The position numbers were made by a program, and so were the translations under genes. Of a stretch of DNA of 64,000 nt, positions 38,282 to 48,507 are shown piece by piece. Within the stretch, counting starts at the first letter, position 1; every line of letters starts with the position of its first letter. Source of the DNA: Neurospora intermedia (Eukaryota > Ascomycota > Sordariomycetes > Sordariales > Sordariaceae); assembly GCA_037102815.1 (NCBI GenBank), contig BTPP01000004.1, positions 3,162,001 to 3,226,000 on the forward strand. The letters run 5' to 3'. The notes beneath the pieces were generated by a model, which made no database searches, was not told where the DNA came from, and saw only the letters and a program-made list of their open reading frames with translations.

Positions 38282-40605
38282 GGCCCCCAAGGAAGGCTTG
38301 CCGGCAAGATGCCGGAACAAGAGGCAAAGGTTCGGATAAGATATTAAATTGACGAAGATGGGAATTCCAAACCGTTCGTGCGGCGTTTGGTTTTGGTGGC
38401 GAGTGGACTTTGGGACGGTGGCCGTCCACTTTGCTCGCAATGTTCCAGCCAAACGAGAGTGACTGGGCTACGGACAATAGTACCTAGGACGAAAGAAGGA
38501 AGCAAGGGCAGTCGCTAACGATGGTATATACGGAGAACTAAAAGCGTAACGATCGGTATCAGTGCCGCAGAGATGAAATAGCATACACAGACTTAAACGT
38601 AGAGGTGGGTAAGCCGTGTCGGAAAGAGGACAGAAGTCAGGTAAGTGACAGGAAGTGTTTGGCTAGAGGACTCGGAGCGAGAGATGGATGAATGGGTCAA
38701 AATCAGTTGACAACGGACAAGTCGGTACCGTAGTAGTAACATGGAGCTGAGAAATAGGTACGGGGAAGGTCCGCAGGAAAAGATGGATCCAGCTGAATGA
38801 ACCCTTCTTGGATCATGTTACGGTCTGTACTTACTGAATGAAATCACTTTGGGCAGTGGAAGTTGCCATTGTGATGGGCGCGCGCCGTCTGCACACTCAA
38901 GCCACCGTCTTTGGTCAAACATGACGGCGGGAGAAGAAGAAATGATGCCAAGTATGGAGTGCAAATGGATGCCCGCTGTCTAGTACAAAGGAACTGAACG
39001 CTGGCGCTGTCATGGCGACTGAAATGATCTCTGTTGTCGTGGCTACCGAAGCAGCTGTTAGTGGAATATGCATAGTCCTGGTGTAAACTCCTAACAGATA
39101 TCCAAAAGCGTAGCAAACTGTAGCTAAGAAAGCACCATTCCCACTCATCCGCTGACTGATAGTTGATCCTGGCACTTCCATAACATGATAAAGATAGAAA
39201 CTTGTCATGCTTGATTGACAGTTTGATGTCCCACCAAAGATGCAAATGCGTGTAGCCGAGGCCCTGTCTGACAGATTATTCTGAGCGTGCAGTATCACGT
39301 AACGTTGGAACAATGGGAGTAAGAATGCTTGAATTGATTAAAGAGAAGAAGAGAAAGAAAAGTTGAGAATGGATAAGGAAATTCTTATATATACGTGTTG
39401 GGATCAAAATATGCAGTGCAGAAATATTGCTGCATCCTTCAGATGTATGCTGGAAATATTACTGCATACCTCGGATATCCGACACTGTCGGTGTCTTCAT
39501 TTTCGAACCTTGACACAAGCACAGAAGCCTTGAATAATTGTTCCACAGAAGGTAGGGTTAGGGGTATATATATGTAAAACAAGCCAGCTTGACCCTAGCT
39601 CGAACCGAGTAGATTATGCCTTTTACTCGCTTCGTTGTGTGGATAATAGGAACATACAATCAAGCTATGTCTACCCAGTATCGGGGCCGGACCCCTCCTC
39701 GAGCCATCCGGAACCATACGGAGATGTGGGTCCAATCGGCATCCGGTGATGGGGTCTTTTCGGGCCGGAGCCAAGAGTGCAGGCCGGGAACCTAACGGGG
39801 ACCAATGACGTTTCCATTGCTGTCTAGGCCAATCGGCGAGAACCGAACAGACAGAAGTGGATCGACACTAACACGATCACGGACTTTTTCCTTTCAGGAT
39901 CGATTTGTCATAAACTCCATGATGCTCTTCAACGCCGTGCCGACTAGCGATCTGGACTCGATCGTCAAGGGCGGTGTCATAATGACCCTTCTATCTGAGA
40001 TCATTCCCTTAGTTGGTTACCAACCTGAAGCGCCATGAGCATGTTCATGTTTTCGTCAGCAAGGTGCTTCGCATTCCATCTTCGTTTAGCGGGCAGCCCG
40101 CTATCTGGACCCTTGAATGGTGAGAGACCCGTACAAGTGAGTTTAGCCCAACGATATTGATTGAGGAACTCAAACCCAAAATAACAGAAGCAACTGAAGC
40201 TCAAATTGGTAATATATTAAATTGAAATAGCGACGGGTTGTAATGCCCGGGAGTGAGTGTGGTGACGATCTGATCGAAGAGTGAGAGGGAGGTACTTGGG
40301 TACATGGGTACATGCTAGTTAGTGTGTCTCTACACGAACTGAGGGGCCAGGATCCCAATTGGCGTGGACTGGAACTTTTCTGGACTTTTTTTTTGTTTTT
40401 TTTTTTTTTTGACCTGCGAATGCCCATGACATCGATGATGGATTCGGTCGCCGCCCCGCAATCGCACTCAAACCACCACTTCGATATCCACCACAATTCA
40501 TTCAGTCTCTATAACCAGTCACCGTGGCGTACCACCACTTTCCGGACTGAAAACACGCAGCCTACCATGACTTGATATCCGACTTCCAGCTGGTGATTAT
40601 CTAGG
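38282..40605. promoter_or_regulatory. Divergent upstream region of the RING gene and mip-1
   Basis: The 2.3-kb spacer should contain both promoters. Around 39410-39470 two similar segments carry an AAATATT core flanked by GCTG/CTGC-type arms (an imperfect palindrome). T-rich tracts occur near 40387-40410. No gene was recognised. Confidence 0.5.
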
Positions 40606-43600
40606 ATGCTGACCCCCGTCCGCTGCCGGACGGTACCAAATGCGACTGTTGCGACCGCCGCCGCCCGAGTCCTCCGCCGAGCCAACCTCTTTTCCCGATA
40701 TCCTCGACAGCTAGGACACCTACGATGGGACTCGACTATCGCCCAAGTGCTTGAGCGCAAGGGTCTCGGCATCCCCTCCACAGCGCGCCATAACGAAATC
40801 GGTGTCCAGCAGCTCAGCGAGCACCTCTACAAGCAGCTTTTCCCCCGCGGAAACACCGACCCTCCTGCTCCCGAACTCATCGAGCTGGCCAAGGACCACC
40901 TTGCCCGCCACGACTTGCTGGGCAAGACCACCGATAAGACTCCTCCTATCGCTTTTCAACTACCTGCCTTGGTGGGCGATACCCTCGACGAACACTTCCA
41001 CAAGCTGGGCGTCGATGCCGCCGAACCCTTCCTGACACACGCCAAACAGTTCGCAGACGCCCATCTACCCCCCAAGCCGAAAAATTGGGTACGGAGGAGT
41101 GGCTGGACAAAATACAACCGCGATGGCACGACCGAGAACGACGTCACGCCCCAGGGCAACATGATGTGCTTCGATGTGGAGGTCATGTATAAGGATAACC
41201 CCTATGCTGTCATGGCATGTGCTGGTACTCCGGATGCCTGGTATGCTTGGCTGTCACCGTGGCTGCTTGGAGAGACGGAAAACAAGGCCCAGTTGGTACC
41301 AATGGGCGATCCAACCGTCGACAGAATCATCGTGGGTCACAACATTGGCTACGACCGTGCCAAGATACTGGAGGAATACGACCTGAAGCAGACGAGGAAC
41401 TTCTTTCTTGACACCATGTCTCTGCATGTTGCTGTGAACGGAATGTGCTCCCAACAACGACCGACGTGGATGAAACACAAGAAAGCCAGAGAACTACGGG
41501 AGAAGGCAGAGCATGAAAGTGCCAGTGTAGAACTGCAAGAAGTCTTGCAGGGCGGTTCCCTCACGGCCGAGGAAGCCGACCTCTGGGTCGATAAAAGCTC
41601 CATCAACTCGCTAAGAGACGTGGCCCAGTTCCACCTCAACGTCAAGATCGACAAGGATATCAGGGATGTCTTTGCGGAAACAGATCGCAATGTGATTCTG
41701 GACCAGCTGGACGATCTCCTGACTTACTGTGCGGCAGATGTTCAAGTCACCCACCAAGTTTACCAGGTCGTGTTCCCTAACTTTCTCGGAGTCTGTCCTC
41801 ATCCCGTCAGCTTTGCCGCTCTACGCCACCTTGCTTCCGTCATTCTGCCCGTCAACAAGACTTGGGATACTTATATCGAGACAGCTGAGGCAACTTACCT
41901 GCAAATGTTACACGGCGTTCAGGAGCGCCTTTTTACTCTAATGGAGAGGACGCTGGATTATAGGGCCCACCCCGAAAAATATGTTTCTGATCCTTGGTTG
42001 AGCCAACTAGATTGGTCAGGACAGGAGATCAAGATGGCCAAGCCCAAGAAAAAGGGCGACGTGGAACGGCCAGCCCTAAACCAGAAACTACCCGGCTATC
42101 CCCAATGGTACAAGGATCTGTTTCTAAAGGTTCCCAAGGAGCTCTCGGGCTTGGACGAACCCGGCAAGGAACAGGAAAATAGAAAGGCTCGACATGAATT
42201 CATCAATCTCACCGTCCGTTCACGCATAGCCCCGTTGCTCCTCAAATTATCATGGGAAGGCTACCCCTTATTCTGGTCCGATCAATTTGGCTGGACGTTC
42301 CAGGTCCCACGAGAAAAAGCAGAGACCTTTATTCAGCGCCAGATGACACCTGTTCAATTTGAGGACCCAGAAGTCGATGATCGACTTAGGATGGATTTCG
42401 ATCACAAGTACTTCAAACTTCCTCACAAAGATGGCCCGAACGCTAGATGTGTCAACCCAATGGCCAAGGGTTATCTTCCCTACTTCGAAAAGGGCATCCT
42501 CTCTTCCGAGTACCCCTACGCAAAGGAGGCCTTGGAAATGAATGCTTCTTGCTCATACTGGATCAGTGCTCGAGAGAGAATCAAGAACCAGATGGTTGTC
42601 TATGAAGATCAACTTCCTCCGTCTCAGAGGTTTGTCAACAAGGATGCAGACATCAACACCCCTACTGGCGGCTTTGTTCTTCCCCAGGTCATTCCTATGG
42701 GTACCATTACTCGTCGTGCGGTCGAGAGAACATGGTTGACGGCATCCAACGCCAAGAAGAACCGTGTTGGATCAGAGCTCAAAGCCATGGTTCGTGCACC
42801 ACCAGGTTATGTCTTTGTTGGTGCCGATGTTGACTCGGAAGAACTTTGGATTGCCTCTGTTGTTGGAGACGCCACTTTCAAACTGCATGGTGGCAATGCC
42901 ATCGGCTTCATGACCCTCGAGGGTACCAAATCCCAGGGCACTGATCTCCACAGTCGGACGGCTTCCATTCTGGGCATCACCCGTAACGACGCAAAAGTGT
43001 TCAACTATGGCCGTATCTATGGCGCCGGTCTCAAGTTCGCATCTCAGCTTCTCCGGCAGTTCAACCCTAGCTTGACCGAGGCGGAAACGACTGCTATCGC
43101 GACAAAGCTCTACGATGCCACCAAAGGTGCTAAAACTAACCGCAAGAGCCTTTACAAGCGGCCTTTCTGGCGAGGCGGTACCGAGTCCTTCGTGTTTAAC
43201 ATGCTTGAAGAGTTTGCCGAGCAAGAGCGTCCTCGTACCCCTGTTCTCGGTGCGGGCATCACAGAGGCCCTTATGAGCCGCTGGGTCAGCAAAGGCGGGT
43301 TCCTGACTTCGCGTATCAACTGGGCCATCCAATCTAGTGGTGTCGATTACCTTCATTTGCTCATCATCGCTATGGACTATCTTACTCGCCGCTTCAACCT
43401 CGCCTGCCGGTTGGCCATCACTGTGCACGACGAAATCCGCTATCTTGCCGAGGAACATGACAAATACCGGGTAGCCATGGCACTTCAGATTGCCAACCTG
43501 TGGACTCGCGTCATGTTCGCGCAGCAAGTCGGCATTCAAGATCTACCGCAGTCCTGCGCCTTCTTCAGCGCTGTGGACATTGACCACGTACTTCGGAAGG

Positions 43601-45066
43601 AGGTCGACATGGATTGTATCACGCCTAGTAACCCGATACCCATTGCGCACGGCGAGAGCATCGATATCTTCCAGATCCTGGGGAAGGGTGATGAAGCACA
43701 GTTGGATGAGAGCATTGTCCCTCAATCTCAATATGCGCCTCGCCTGGAGGACATTCCGTATACGCCTCGTGTGCCTGTGATGCAGAGGCTCCGCGAGAGG
43801 GCCGAGGCCGGCGATCACCAAGCCTTCCTTCGGTTCATCCGGGCACAGATTACCAATTCTGATGAGGAGCTGAAGAGGATCATCGCAGAGACGAGATACA
43901 GTGACCCATATGGTACCTATTCACAGGCTTCGAATGGAAGAGCATTAGGCAACCCACATCAGCGGCATGCCGCTGTACATGCTCCGACAAAGACGGCTGC
44001 GGCTCCTTCAAAACCTGCCATCGCAAGCCGTTTAGATTCTGTCTCAGGCGCAAAAAAGACGGCTGCGGCTTCTTCCAAAGCTTCTATCGCAAGTCGTTTT
44101 GATTCCGTCTCGCAGGCATCGAGGATCAAGTCCGTCGCAGCTGGCATTGATGAGCCCACCATCAGAGCGACCAAAGCGCAGGGCAAAGCCATGGCAAAAG
44201 CCAGTGGTGCAAAACTTGCTGCCTCAACGAAGGATACCGTCCCCAACGTAACGATCAAAAAGAAGGTGGCAGCCCCCGAGATGGCGGCTGTTCCGTCAAC
44301 CTCTTCTGAATCTAAGTCCAAGGCTTCAGCCTCACCAATCACGACGACCACCGAGAATGCCACCGTATCCCCTTCATCCTCATCGAACGTTGATGCGAAG
44401 CAAACCACATCCAAACCCAAGCCGACCCACAAGAAGGAGATCAAAGAGGAACCATTACCCTCCCTTGACGACCCCGTCATCGCCGCCCGCCTCGAAGCTG
44501 TCTCTAAGACTTCACCAGGGACCAGGGCTTCCGTCGCCGCGAAGCTAGACGCCCTTGCCTCCTTTTCTATGCGGGCTGCTGAGGCTGCTGAGGCTGCTGC
44601 TACCACCACCACCACCACCACTACTACTACTACTGCTCCAGAGCAGCCAACCGTCGCTCCTGCCGTTGCTCCCGAGGCACAGGAACCCACAGCCATCATG
44701 GCAGAAAAGGCCACCAAACCTACCGTCGCCGCTACGGCCGCCCCCAAGAAACCCACTCCTGTTCCCACTCCTCCTCTCACTTCCACAATCAAAAAGTCTT
44801 CACCAACCACACCAAAACCCGTCGGCCGTCCCCGCACCACCCCCATCCTCCCCTACACCGCTCCAAAGAAGAAGTTGCCTTCGAGCGCGTTTTCCAAAGA
44901 GCAAAAGGAACCCATGTCGGTATCGGAGGCTGTGCGGACTGCGAGTGTTGGTGGTGGTCCTACGGCTACTAGAGCGACGACAGCGACGGGTGATGAAGAG
45001 AAGAAGACGACGAGTTGGAAACCGGTGAAAGAGAGTTTGTTTGGGCGAGGGGTTTATATCCCTTGA
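40606..45066 (+). CDS. mip-1: Mitochondrial DNA polymerase gamma (family A)
   Basis: Single exon, 1486 residues. The Arg/Ala-rich N-terminus (RCRTVPNATVATAAARVLRR) looks like a mitochondrial presequence. The 3'-5' exonuclease motifs are Exo I FDVEV (D190, E192), Exo II HNIGYD (D250) and Exo III YCAADVQVTHQVY (Y374, D378). The polymerase motifs are A GADVDSEELW (D741), B RNDAKVFNYGRIYG (R793, K797, Y801) and C HDE (D942). All expected catalytic residues are present, so it should be an active, proofreading replicase of the mitochondrial genome. After about residue 1085 there is a roughly 400-residue extension rich in Ala, Ser, Thr, Lys and Pro, longer than the C-terminal extension of yeast Mip1. 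It contains repeated motifs and a polythreonine run near 1333-1343. I chose the first ATG because the presequence begins there. Confidence 0.97.
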   Translation: MLTPVRCRTVPNATVATAAARVLRRANLFSRYPRQLGHLRWDSTIAQVLERKGLGIPSTARHNEIGVQQLSEHLYKQLFPRGNTDPPAPELIELAKDHLARHDLLGKTTDKTPPIAFQLPALVGDTLDEHFHKLGVDAAEPFLTHAKQFADAHLPPKPKNWVRRSGWTKYNRDGTTENDVTPQGNMMCFDVEVMYKDNPYAVMACAGTPDAWYAWLSPWLLGETENKAQLVPMGDPTVDRIIVGHNIGYDRAKILEEYDLKQTRNFFLDTMSLHVAVNGMCSQQRPTWMKHKKARELREKAEHESASVELQEVLQGGSLTAEEADLWVDKSSINSLRDVAQFHLNVKIDKDIRDVFAETDRNVILDQLDDLLTYCAADVQVTHQVYQVVFPNFLGVCPHPVSFAALRHLASVILPVNKTWDTYIETAEATYLQMLHGVQERLFTLMERTLDYRAHPEKYVSDPWLSQLDWSGQEIKMAKPKKKGDVERPALNQKLPGYPQWYKDLFLKVPKELSGLDEPGKEQENRKARHEFINLTVRSRIAPLLLKLSWEGYPLFWSDQFGWTFQVPREKAETFIQRQMTPVQFEDPEVDDRLRMDFDHKYFKLPHKDGPNARCVNPMAKGYLPYFEKGILSSEYPYAKEALEMNASCSYWISARERIKNQMVVYEDQLPPSQRFVNKDADINTPTGGFVLPQVIPMGTITRRAVERTWLTASNAKKNRVGSELKAMVRAPPGYVFVGADVDSEELWIASVVGDATFKLHGGNAIGFMTLEGTKSQGTDLHSRTASILGITRNDAKVFNYGRIYGAGLKFASQLLRQFNPSLTEAETTAIATKLYDATKGAKTNRKSLYKRPFWRGGTESFVFNMLEEFAEQERPRTPVLGAGITEALMSRWVSKGGFLTSRINWAIQSSGVDYLHLLIIAMDYLTRRFNLACRLAITVHDEIRYLAEEHDKYRVAMALQIANLWTRVMFAQQVGIQDLPQSCAFFSAVDIDHVLRKEVDMDCITPSNPIPIAHGESIDIFQILGKGDEAQLDESIVPQSQYAPRLEDIPYTPRVPVMQRLRERAEAGDHQAFLRFIRAQITNSDEELKRIIAETRYSDPYGTYSQASNGRALGNPHQRHAAVHAPTKTAAAPSKPAIASRLDSVSGAKKTAAASSKASIASRFDSVSQASRIKSVAAGIDEPTIRATKAQGKAMAKASGAKLAASTKDTVPNVTIKKKVAAPEMAAVPSTSSESKSKASASPITTTTENATVSPSSSSNVDAKQTTSKPKPTHKKEIKEEPLPSLDDPVIAARLEAVSKTSPGTRASVAAKLDALASFSMRAAEAAEAAATTTTTTTTTTTAPEQPTVAPAVAPEAQEPTAIMAEKATKPTVAATAAPKKPTPVPTPPLTSTIKKSSPTTPKPVGRPRTTPILPYTAPKKKLPSSAFSKEQKEPMSVSEAVRTASVGGGPTATRATTATGDEEKKTTSWKPVKESLFGRGVYIP

Positions 45067-45818
45067 GTACCTCTAACGGTTAGTGTAACACTCGGGTAGT
45101 GCATTGCATACCTTGCCAAAAGAGAGAAGAGAAGGAGTAGGGGAATAAATGTATTGATAGATGATGGGGGATAACTATATAGGGGTTGTATTTGGGGAGT
45201 AAACTACTTGTATCTTGGGGGCAGCAGCAGCAGCAGTGTAAGGATTAGCATCTTGTGCATGTTGGGCCTGGGGTGGTGGTTATTTTGGATTTGACATGCT
45301 GGGAGCAGGGAGGAGTTGGAGTTGTGTAGTGTATGTACTAGCATATGTTGTATCTATATCTGTATCATATCACCCTTTTGCGTATTGATGTCTATTCTAG
45401 TGTCTGTGTACATGCAAGAACTGGCTGGTCATCGTGTGAGCTCTTCTCTTCTTTTTCTTTTTTTTCTTTTCTTGGATCATCTGATGTAGACCGTAACTAG
45501 GTAGTCACTGAAACTTCCTGTTTGCCACTCGTTGAATTCATATGCCATAATCTCGTCTGGTGTAATCGGTTTATTGGTTTTATCGGTATGAATGATATAT
45601 CTCCATGTTACCACGGATGGCTAGACATCTAGTTGATGAAGCAAACTACGTCGGTATAGATTATAATGATGTGATGCAGCCTCGATGCTGTTTTCCCAAA
45701 AAGCCGCTTTCGGGTGTTATCCTCACCCCCATAACGGAAGACACCGTCCATCTTACTTGCACGCAAAAACACACACACGTATTTTGGTAAATCATTTCCT
45801 ATCGCCTGGTCTCTAAAA

Positions 45819-45846
45819 CCTAACCTAACCTAACCTAACCTAACCT
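45819..45846 (-). repeat. Interstitial TTAGG-type repeat
   Basis: Five perfect CCTAA units plus CCT on the plus strand (TTAGG on the minus strand). Filamentous ascomycete telomeres are normally TTAGGG, so the unit is one base shorter than expected. Confidence 0.9.
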
Positions 45847-45974
45847 TATTACCTCACCGCGGATGGAGCCAGCAGCTGCTAATGAACGACGATCGAAACC
45901 CTCTCAAAACCTATCGTTCGTTCCCTTTTGTTTCCCTGGAAAATAAAAAACGATACTAAAAAAGAACAAGGAAG

Positions 45975-45994
45975 AAAAAAAAAAAAAAAAAAAA
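45975..45994. repeat. Poly(A) tract of 20
   Basis: Uninterrupted run of 20 A in intergenic DNA, downstream of the telomere-like repeat. Confidence 0.9.
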
Positions 45995-46303
45995 GGACAA
46001 CTGAAGACAACCATTTCCTATACTTTTTCTGACCGCAAGTTATTGCAATGACTGCAATACTTTCAGACTGCCCCAACCTGCCAGTCGACCTGCCAACCTG
46101 CTGCCAAACCATAAAGCAGTTACAACAAACGAGGAAAAAAAACTATTTGGGTATACTTCTTTCTTCCACTCGCCCCTCTCTCTCCTCTCTCCCTCTTCAT
46201 ATCCCCCTTCCCCCCCTCCTCACTCTCTTTCCGCTCTCTCTTCATTTTCTTCTTCTTCTTCCATGCGCCGCCGCCATTGTCCTCCGCCCTCACTCACCCA
46301 AGT

Positions 46304-48507
46304 CTAGTGCGGCAAGTTAGGCAAAGGCCTCGGCCCCACAATCGGCCTCTTTCCCGCTCCGATCCCCTGGGTCCCCCGATTCTGCGAATCACCACCGGTA
46401 AACCCAGCCCACTGGCCGACATCCCACCGTCCACCGATACCTCCGCCGATTCCGTTGACTCCGTCATCCGAACGGACCGCCTTGGCCGTCTCCTGCTGCG
46501 CCTCCTCCCATTCGCGCTGACGCTGGCGCTCGAGCTCCATCTCCCGCTCGAGGAGGGAGAGAGCTGCGAAACCTCCTGCTCCGCCGGTCTTTTGGGTGGG
46601 CGAGTAAGGAGAGCGAGGCTTGCTAAAGGGGGATTTGTTGTTGTTGCCGACGTGGGGTTGGGGTTGAGTCGGGGTGACGGCTTGTTGTCCGCGGGTGGGC
46701 AGGGGGCGGTTGCTGCCGGTATGGTTGGGGCGGATGGGGAGGGCGGGGCCTAGACCGTTGTTCTCCTTGCCGCCGCCCGTTCGCTGAGCAGTAAGCTTTT
46801 GAGGCGGCGAGAGCATGGGGTTCGCTGGGATGGGGAGCGGCCTGGACGGCGAGGTGGGGTCGGGTAGCGGGCGCGGAGAGAGGCTTGCGCGTGGGGAGCG
46901 GATGGGGCTGTCGAGGTAGCCGTCTAGAATGTCTTGCACCAGAGGCGACGGAGGTCTGCTAGAAAACCGCCGCTCGTCGCGCGGCTTCCACGAATCCTGC
47001 CTGCTGATGGGCCGAGCAGGGCGGCTGTGCGAGCGCTGCTTCTCGTCCGAGTCGTCGCCGCTGCTGACGCCAAGGCGACGGGAGCGTTCCTGGCGCTCGC
47101 GCTCGTACTCGGCCTCTCGCCTCCGGGCCTTCTCAAGTTCCCGCTCGAGCTCTCTTATCCGCTCCTTGTCTCGGGACTCTTCGGCCTGGTAATGGCTGAG
47201 TAGCTGACCGCGCAGCCGGGGATCGCTCCTCTCGCGGGTGTGGGTCTGGGCCTGGTGCTGTACCTGCTTCTCGGCGGCGCGCTTCTTCTCCTCCTCCTGT
47301 TTCAGCTCGGCTTGCAGTCGTCGCTCGGCCTCCTCCTCCTCCTTGCGTCGCCTCTCCTGGTCAAGCTTCCACTGACGTTCCTCCTCCTGCCAACGCCGCT
47401 TTTCCTCCTCGAGCCGTTTGCGCTCCTCCTCGTGGGCCTTGCGGGTCTCTTCCTCCCACCTGCGTTCCTCTTGCTGACGAGCGCGCTCCTCCGCAGCCTC
47501 CATCTCAGCCTTCTTCCGCTGTTCCTCCTCCACGCGCTTGCGTTCCGCCTCGGCCTCGGCCTCCTTGCGCTTTCGCTCCTTTTCTTGTGCGCTAGGCACG
47601 TGCGGGGCAGCAGTAGTAATCTGCCGACGACCACCGAAAGAAACGCCCATGGTGCCTTGACTCGCACCGCCCATGTACCCATACTGGGCAATATTCCAGG
47701 CCGGGGACGTGGTGCCCTCGTGGTTCTTGTTGCTCCAGCTGCTGACGCTCCCCGAGACGGAGGGAGTGGTGGCACTGAGGGTTGGAGACTTGGCACCCCA
47801 TCTGCTGCTCGATACCGAACCTCCCGTCTTCTGCGCAACCAAGGGCGATGCCGTGGGTTGGAGAGACGACCCAAAGGATGAGCTAAAGGATGAAACGGTG
47901 GCGTTGCTGGCGGTCGAGGTGTTGCGCGCAGGAAGACCTGGGCTCTTCAAGGGGCCGCCACCGGTGGGCTGGGGACTGATCACCTTGGCGGTGTTGTGAG
48001 CATTGACTTTGGGACCGATCACAGTCGGGATCGCCTCGGGGTTGGCGGAATTGGCAGCCCGGCTAAAGGCACCGATACACTGAAGTACCTGTGCGGGGTC
48101 TTTGCGCTCGTAGAGATCGACGGTCAGGAAAACGTCGTGCTCGAGCAGGTTCAGCGGCGGGGCCTTGCACGATCGCAGGAAGATGGAGATGTTTTCCATC
48201 TGGACGAAGGGCATGGCCGACTGCTTGAACTTGACGCCGGGTGGTGGCAGCACCTTGTTGACGAGCCTGAACAGGCCGAGGGGTTAGTCTGTTTGATAAG
48301 GACGGACAGGTTAGGAGGACCAAAGGTAAGTAAGACTCACTTGCACAGAGCGACGCCATCCTTGAGGGCATCGAGCAAATCGGGCTGGGGCAGCTTCTCG
48401 CCAATGACGGACTCGATCCAGGACTTTGCCTCGCCGGCGGCCTGGGGCGTGTACTTTTCGGCGCGCAGCTTGCGCAGGTCCTTGTCCAGCGAGGTGACGG
48501 AAGCCAT
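46304..48507 (-). CDS. Calponin-homology domain protein with calponin-like repeat and coiled coil
   Basis: Two exons on the minus strand, 48507-48341 and 48266-46304, give 709 residues. The 74-nt intron has a GTGAGT donor and a TTCAG acceptor; splicing gives ALCKLVNKVLPPPG, the conserved heart of a single CH domain. The order is a CH domain (about 15-130), a Ser/Thr/Gly linker, and a calponin-family-like repeat at about 244-275 (NIAQYGYMGGASQ...FGGRRQ). Then comes a very long Glu/Arg/Lys-rich helix, probably a coiled coil (about 280-455), and a Pro/Ser/Arg-rich tail. The N-terminal part resembles transgelin/Scp1, which bundles actin in patches and rings, but Scp1 is only about 200 residues. 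This is a much longer architecture, so an actin-associated scaffold is the likely role. The start is the ATG at 48507, because the in-frame extension above it reads like non-coding sequence. Confidence 0.85.

Larger units (their letters stand above)
45067..46303. other. Convergent spacer between mip-1 and the calponin gene
   Basis: Two 3' ends converge here. It holds a short telomere-like CCTAA array, an A20 tract and a pyrimidine-rich block near 46150-46260. No gene was recognised. Confidence 0.6.

Noticed and set aside
42772-43539. 255-codon open frame antisense to pol gamma
   Set aside because: It overlaps the catalytic motifs of mip-1 on the other strand and has no independent support.
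45819-45846. Chromosome end or telomere
   Set aside because: Only five units, the wrong unit length, and genes continue on both sides.
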